Below, in pieces: positions 58,404 to 64,000 of a stretch of DNA of 64,000 nt. The stretch's first letter is position 1. Each line of letters begins with the position of its first letter. This stretch comes from Hymenopus coronatus (lineage: Eukaryota > Arthropoda > Insecta > Mantodea > Hymenopodidae): assembly GCA_030762935.1 (NCBI GenBank), contig CM060883.1, forward strand, positions 36,479,501 to 36,543,500. The letters are read 5' to 3'. The translations under genes were made by a program, and so were the position numbers. The notes below the pieces were generated by a model. It was given only the letters and a program-made list of their open reading frames with translations. It was not told the DNA's origin and ran no database searches.

Positions 58404-59212
58404 TCAGATGTGTTACACTCACATGACTTTCTCTATATCTCTGTAAATTATTATTGTTAATAAGCTTATCTTTTATTTATTTCATGCTAATCGAGAAAAA
58501 TTAGCAGAAATAATCTTATTTCTTGCTTTATAGTAAGTAGAACCGAAATAAGGGAGTACCATAGGTTAAAGTGAAAGCTAAAAGCTGGTTGCGATGTGAC
58601 TGATGTTCCTTTGTTTATATTGACAGGAGTTGACAAATTCCTGTATGAGAAAAATGTAAGTTTTTCAAAGCTGAAACCAATAAAAAGGAATATCTCAAAA
58701 ACGATCAACTCCACGAAAAAGATGTATATAATATAAATTTCGTGTTTTAACGTGCTCTACATTTTTTATGGGTTAAGTTTTTGTCCATCTCTTACGGTTT
58801 AGTAGTCATGAAAAATTCATCCAGAATAAAGTAGTCTTCAGAGGCTATTCCCAGAAATTTCAGAATATACATTTTATTTGTCAGGTAAATAACTTTAATA
58901 TACGATATTTTAATCAAAATCATTAGAGCCATTTTTTAGAAAATCAAAATTTTCGAAAAAAGTTCCACGTAAAGGGTAGTTTGGGGTGGGGGGATTTTTC
59001 TCAAAATCTTCGTGTCGCATCCCTGGAAGATACTAAACTTAAATACCAAGTTTGGTATTTTACCGACTTTTCGTTTTTTAGTTATCGTGTTCACAGACAC
59101 ACGGACCTTTTTTTGAAAATACTTTTTTTGGATACAGGGGACCCTAAAACATATATTTCCGGTGAAATCTCGGTATCGAATTTTTTGGTGGAGTGCAATA
59201 CATAGAGAAAGT
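58404..59212 (-). mobile_element. PHR repeat copy 30, head hairpin deleted
   Basis: Reverse, otherwise complete: TCAGATGTGTTACACTCACA tail to GAGTGCAATACATAGAGAAA. The palindrome centre and its left arm are missing. Tandem with copy 29, head to head with copy 31. Confidence 0.87.
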
Positions 59213-59400
59213 AAAAATCGTCTCACACTACATTGGATGTTGAAGTAACTACGGAAAGTATGTGTGAAAACGTTTAAGAAGTACAAAATCTGATTGTATT
59301 GCAAAACCATCCTATTAAAACTCACCTCGATAGTATTAATCCTATGCTTCTTGTTTTTGCATACCTTGCTGTTACTCTCAAACGTTGAGCAATTTGCTTT

Positions 59401-60164
59401 TACTTTCTCTACATTGTGAATAGAGAAGCAATTGTACACCCAAAAATTTGGTATGAGATTTCACCGAAAACACATCTTTTGAGACCCCCTGAAAAAAACA
59501 TTTTTAGAATTTTGTCCGTGTGTGTTTGCTTTCTGTATAAGTGTCTGGGCAGCATAGCTCAAAAACCAAAATTCGATTAAATATCAAACTTGGAATTTAA
59601 GTTCAGTATCTTTCAAAGATGCAATATGAAGCTTTTCAAGAAAATCCCCCCTACGCTTTACATGGCACTTTTTTTTCGAAAATTTGGATTTTCTCAAAAA
59701 TGGCTGTAACGATTTTGATTAAAATACCGTATATTAAAGATATTTACCTGAAAAATAAAATGTATATCTTGAATTTCCTGGGAATAGCCTGTGAAGACTA
59801 CTTTATACTGGATGCATTTCACAGAATTTTGCATAACTGCTAAACCGTAAGAGATGGACAAAACCTTACCACACAACAAATGTAGAGCCTGTTAAAAACA
59901 CACAATTTAGGTTATGTACATTTTTTTCGTGGAGTTGTTCGTTTTTGAGATATTCCTTGTTTTTGTTTTCAGCTTTTAAAAACATTTAATCATACAGGAG
60001 TTTGTCAACTCTAGTCCATAGAAGCAAAGGAACTTCAGTCAAATAGCAACCAGTTTCCCTTATTTCTTCTTACAAGGAAGCAATTAATTAGGCTATTTGC
60101 TCGACTAGCATGAAATAAATAGAAACATAAGGTCTTTAGCCATATTTGTTGCAGAGATGTAGAG
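59401..60164 (+). mobile_element. PHR repeat copy 31
   Basis: Forward: TACTTTCTCTACATTGTGAA (palindrome shortened) through AGATGCAATATGAAGCTTTT and AACCGTAAGAGATGGACAAA to GCAGAGATGTAGAGG. The final ~25 bp of the tail are replaced by unique sequence. Confidence 0.83.
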
Positions 60165-60628
60165 GTTTCTCCTGGAGGTTTAATTACAGATTGGTTTGAG
60201 AGGTTGCTTGATTAAGATTCTTACTGAAGGCACATTTGTGAGACATCTGTGGGAACCCACTACACAAATAGACCTGAGTAGTTTGCATAGCAAGTGTTGT
60301 GACAGAGGCCACAAATCTCGGGGTTTATTGGACAGGGCACCAGGTGTGTCATGCCTAGAACGAAGTGTACACTGGGCGAGCACGATTGAGGGGGTGGGCT
60401 GGCTCCCGGCCAGGTCAACCCAAGTTTCTCTCCCTGCTTCCTCTTGGTCAATTAACCCTCGGCGGACATTCTATCTTGGGACAGGGCTGGCGTGCAAAGT
60501 TTCGCTCTCAAACTTTCACAGAACAACCATTTACCTTCCCCCATATTTCTGTATTATTCCTTTTTGCACGTACAGGAGACACCTGACGAAAAGGAAACAA
60601 AAGTGTATCTGTGTTTAATGAGAAAAAA
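60165..60628. other. Unique stretch with a 140-codon frame
   Basis: A plus frame at 60196-60618 is the longest non-repeat frame of the window but has no domain I recognise. Both strands are fairly open here, which argues for chance. Confidence 0.35.
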
Positions 60629-61471
60629 TCTGATGTGTTCCATTCACATGACTTTCTCTACATATCTGCAACAAATTATTGTTAAAAAGCTTATGCTTAT
60701 ATTTACTTCATGCTAATCGAGAAAAAAATAACAGAAATAATTTTATTACTTGCTTCCTTGTAAGTAGAAGCGAAATAAGGGAGTACCATAGGTTAAAGTG
60801 ATATTCAAAGCTGGCTGCTATGTGTCCTTTGTTTGTATGGACAGCAGTTGACAAATTCCTTTATGACAAAAGTTATAAATTTTTCAAAGCTGAAACCAAA
60901 ACTATCAACTCCACGAAAAAAAGTATATAACATAAATTGTGTGTTTTAAAGTGCTCTATATTTTATGTGTGGTAAGTTTTTGCCCATCTCTTACGGTTTA
61001 GCAGATATACGAAATTCCGTAAAATTGATCTAGAATAAAGAAGTCTTCAGAGGCTATTCCCAGAAAATTCAAGATGTACATTTTATTTGACAGGTAAATA
61101 TCCTTAATGTACGGTATTTTAATCAAAATCGTTAAGAGCCATTTTTTAGAAAATCAAAATGTTCGAAAAATATTCCCGGTAAAGGGTAGTTAGGGTTGGG
61201 GGGATTTTCTTCGAAATCTTCGTGTCGCATCCTTGGAGGATGCTAAACTTAAATACCGAGTTTGGTATTTAACGATCGTTTTTGGGCTATGCTGTCCACA
61301 GACGGACACACACAAATACACACCGCACACACGGACGTTTTTCCAAAAATGTTTTTTTTTTTTTTTTTTTTTTAGATTCAGGGGAACCCTAAACATGTAT
61401 TTTCGGTGAAATCTCAGTATCGAATTTTTGGGTGCATTGCAATACCTTCTCTATACACTATGTGTAAAGTA
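60629..61471 (-). mobile_element. PHR repeat copy 32
   Basis: Reverse: TCTGATGTGTTCCATTCACA tail, TCGCATCCTTGGAGGATGCT, CA tract near 61305-61330, T-run near 61353-61373. The head is shortened to ACACTATGTGTAAAGTAA. Confidence 0.87.
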
Positions 61472-61474
61472 ATT

Positions 61475-62318
61475 AAAAAAGAAAGAAAGAAAAAGCGTTT
61501 TTAGAAAAAGGTTTGCGCGCATGTTTTTTATGTTGTATATATATGTGTGTATATGTTTAACACCTGCTTTTACTACTTGTGATACCGCAAGCGAAGATAC
61601 ACGGAATAAAGATGGAGCACCAGTGGAATATGATGGTGAGGGAAACCGGAAAACCCCGAGAAAGCACGCCTCTGCGCCGCTTTGTCCACCACAACCGGTT
61701 GCTTGGGATCGAATCCAGGCCGTATAAGTAAGAGGCGAATGGTCTAACCACTCGGCTACGGTGGAGCCCGCGCGCATGCGTGTGTCTGTGAGCATGATTA
61801 TTCAAAATCTTTTAGCTGGTAAAATACCAAACTTTATTTATTACTTTCTAGGTGAGAACATTTAATGGAAATTCCCTCCTCCCCAAACATGAAAAAATTT
61901 CGAACATTTTTATTTTCTCAAAAATACCTCTAACTATTTTGATTAAAACACTGCATATCAAAGATATGTGCACAGAAATAAAATATATTTCTTGAATTTT
62001 CTGGCAATAGCCTCTGAAGGCCCCTTCATTCTGAATGACTTTGGAAAACTGGTAAAACATAAGAGATATACAAAAATGTATTACGCAATAAATGTAGACC
62101 TTGTTAAAATACACAATTTATGTCATATACATTTTTTTCATGAAGATGATTATTTGCGAGACATTTCTTGTTATTGGTTTCAGTTTTAAATTACTTTTTT
62201 CTCATACAGGAATTTTTCAACTGCTGGTCATAAGAAGCGGATTTCAATCGCATAATAACCAGCTGTCGCTTTAGCCTAGTGTACTCCCTTATTTCCCTTC
62301 CACTTACAAGAAAGCACA
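61475..62318 (+). mobile_element. PHR repeat copy 33, interrupted by SINE-E
   Basis: Forward; it begins inside the element (AGCGTTTTTAGAAAAAGGTT). SINE-E lies in the GT tract at 61524-61769. It resumes at GTGTGTCTGTGAGC and reaches the CCCTTATTTCCCTTCCACTT block. A short deletion removes the GATGCGACACGAAG word. Confidence 0.8.
61524..61769 (-). mobile_element. SINE-E with 9-bp target duplication inside PHR copy 33
   Basis: Flanked by GCGCGCATG at 61515-61523 and 61770-61778. Reverse, complete: ACCTGCTTTTACTACTTGTG tail, GATGGAGCACCAGTGGAATA, B box complement GGGATCGAATCCAGGCC, head complement CTCGGCTACGGTGGAGCCC. Confidence 0.9.
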
Positions 62319-63780
62319 TTTTTCAGAATGATCATTCCTGGTCTCCTCTACTTACAGACAATATGTGTTGAACGTATGCAGGAAGTAATTGAAATTCCTG
62401 CTTCACTAGCTATTTTAAGAGTGATTTATTTTCTGCCAAGAAATGCAGAGAAACTCTAAAATAACTCTACCTTGGTATTGATGCGTAATTTTTCTTTTGC
62501 AGTAGAGTTTTTCTCCTTGCTGTTGAGCTGTCGATACATTTAAATATATCGCTCTAAACAAAGACTCCTTTCTTCTCGTTGAAACAAATGAGACATTCTT
62601 ACAAGCTGACTACTGCAAACACTTCTCTTCAGCTCTCCTAAAAGAAGAGTAAGCTCGGAACATGAAGACAAGAGAACTTTTGGAAATCCAAAATTGGATT
62701 TGTCCATGATGGTAAAGAATCCAAAGAAATGCCGATGTTGTGTCGTAAATGTAATAATTATAACAGCAGGTTTAACAATATGCATGCACCATGCTCATTA
62801 GCATCTACATAGACGTGTAAATAAACACATAACAAGAGATTTTCGAAAGATGAGAAGGAAACGAAATAAAAGGGAATGGGATTGAATGCTTACAATGCTC
62901 AGGAAATTGTACGCAGACAATATATATAGCATTAATATGACGCAACTAAAGGCAGATTATCCAAAACATGTACACACCAAATATTTGAAAGTGTTAAAGA
63001 AGAAAACAATTATTATCACCCGTGGGGTTATATTTTAAACATATTGTCAGCAGTGAGTGACATGCTGAAGGCCGTCCCGTGAGAAGGGGAGTCCCAGTTG
63101 CATATTCCATTGTTGTCCCTTGTAAATAAAGTATGAGGATTAATTTTGCTGGCGTTTTATGCTTACAAACTGGGATGGGGCTGCGAGTAATAAGCTGAAA
63201 ATTGATCATGTACCAGGAGGGTCGCTTTTTGTTGCCATTTTTTAATTCATGTACAATTTTCCGGTTATCAGATCATCAAATAAAGATGAGTCATTCAACA
63301 CATGTGGCTTGGTAAACCATCTCGCCAATTGCTGTCATGGATATGCTCTGCTTTACACTGTTTACTGGCCTCAGTATTAATTTTATCGCTATCAGAATAC
63401 GTGTACTGTTTTGGGGAGACGTAAAATAGGGGTGCTTACAACGGTATGCAATTTACCTCCATGTTACACAAAAACAGGAAATTGTAACAAAGTAGCCAGA
63501 AATATCTCAAATCTAGTACATATCTATGTTATGTCAATATGACAGTAATGTAAGTTCCTGCCAAAAGTGTAAGCTTTCTATTTAATATATTTTTGGTGAA
63601 TATAGTTGCTTTCCCAGTTCGTGCACCCTGAAAGGAATAAGTACACAACACGCACATGAGTACAGATAAGGTGACACACGCAGATATAAACGCTGTTGAA
63701 GAATAGCATACAGCCTATCTTAATATAGTGGTAGCCGTGCCAATTCTGTGTCCAATTCTAAACACGACGCTGTTTCATTT
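62319..63780. other. Unique stretch
   Basis: About 1.46 kb; short minus frames at 62540-62785 and 62994-63209 are unrecognised. No repeat family member was seen. Confidence 0.4.
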
Positions 63781-63935
63781 TCTGAAGAAGAAGATTGGTT
63801 TGTGTGTGTGGGCGGCATAGCTCAAAAACGAAACGCTCATTAAATACCAAACTTGGTACTTAAGTTCAAAACGTTCCAAGGATACCCCACAAAGATTTTA
63901 AACAAATATTTATGAAAAGAATATATTTTTAAATG
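63781..63935 (+). mobile_element. PHR repeat copy 34, fragment
   Basis: Forward: GTGTGTGTGGGCGGCATAGC, CTCAAAAACGAAACGC, AAATACCAAACTTGGTACTT, then decay. It is the last recognisable repeat before the window edge. Confidence 0.7.
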
Positions 63936-64000
63936 TTGCCCAAATTTTTGTTTAGTTACCTCAGTGCTCTTGTAATAGAGGGTTGTATATTCAAATGTAC

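Noticed and set aside
58936..59439. 167-codon minus frame as a gene
   Set aside because: It joins unique sequence, the lost head of PHR copy 30 and the PHR body; no start context or domain.
61524..61769. tRNA with pseudoknot or riboswitch-like GC block
   Set aside because: It is SINE-E in reverse with a 9-bp target duplication.
1..64000. Bacterial operons, phage, CRISPR array, rRNA or telomeric repeats
   Set aside because: No Shine-Dalgarno-led long frames, no spaced direct repeats, no rRNA-like sequence and no TTAGG runs; repeat content and SINEs show a eukaryotic nuclear genome.

Overview
This window reads as intergenic, transposon-dominated DNA from an AT-rich animal genome, most likely an insect with a large genome. 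The evidence is several tRNA-derived SINE families, DD34D mariner relics, a FLYWCH zinc-finger exon of the kind carried by insect Mutator-like elements, and non-LTR reverse-transcriptase relics. A cockroach, termite or stick-insect relative is my guess from the SINE and mariner flavour, not something the sequence proves. No intact host gene could be supported. Almost every open frame of 60-160 codons is either a frame through a repeat or an unremarkable AT-rich frame.

The dominant component is one interspersed family, here called PHR (palindrome-headed repeat). A complete copy is about 830-870 bp. One end carries a head palindrome with arms of about 18 nt centred on CTATGTACATAG. A GT/CA-rich tract lies about 130-200 bp inside that end. 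A short ACTTTCTCTA motif is inverted near the two ends. I count over 30 segments on both strands, covering roughly a third of the window, in head-to-tail tandems and inverted pairs. The architecture resembles non-autonomous Helentron (HINE/DINE-1-like) elements. PHR '+' below means hairpin head at the left.

The second layer is tRNA-derived SINEs of at least five families: A, head CCTCCGTGGT; B, head GCCCGCCTGGGTAG; C, head AGACTGCC; D, head TTGCCACTGTAGCTCAG; E, head GGGCTCCACCGTAGCC; and remnants F. Several are inserted in PHR copies, never the reverse, so much SINE activity is younger than PHR spread.

The third layer is DNA transposons and LINE relics. At 15.7-17.3 kb an internally deleted mariner sits with a TA duplication exactly inside a decayed reverse-transcriptase frame. 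At 20.9-21.5 kb a second mariner has become a fold-back element by an inverted duplication of its own 3' region. At 35.8-36.7 kb a terminal-inverted-repeat element carries a FLYWCH zinc-finger exon; a ~270 bp deletion relative lies at 47.8 kb and a third relative at 6.7 kb. A fragment at 1.7-1.9 kb encodes what looks like the linker that follows FLYWCH in such proteins.

Layout: 1-17 kb, PHR pieces, SINEs A-D, one mariner tail and the nested mariner/RT locus; 17-20 kb, mostly unique sequence; 20-32 kb, fold-back mariner, tandem PHRs and tandem SINE-C; 32-38 kb, LINE fragment with a GC-rich island, a strong 68-nt hairpin and the FLYWCH element; 38-64 kb, inverted PHR pairs with SINE insertions. 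No complete gene set or operon-like cooperation exists here; the biology is transposon dynamics.
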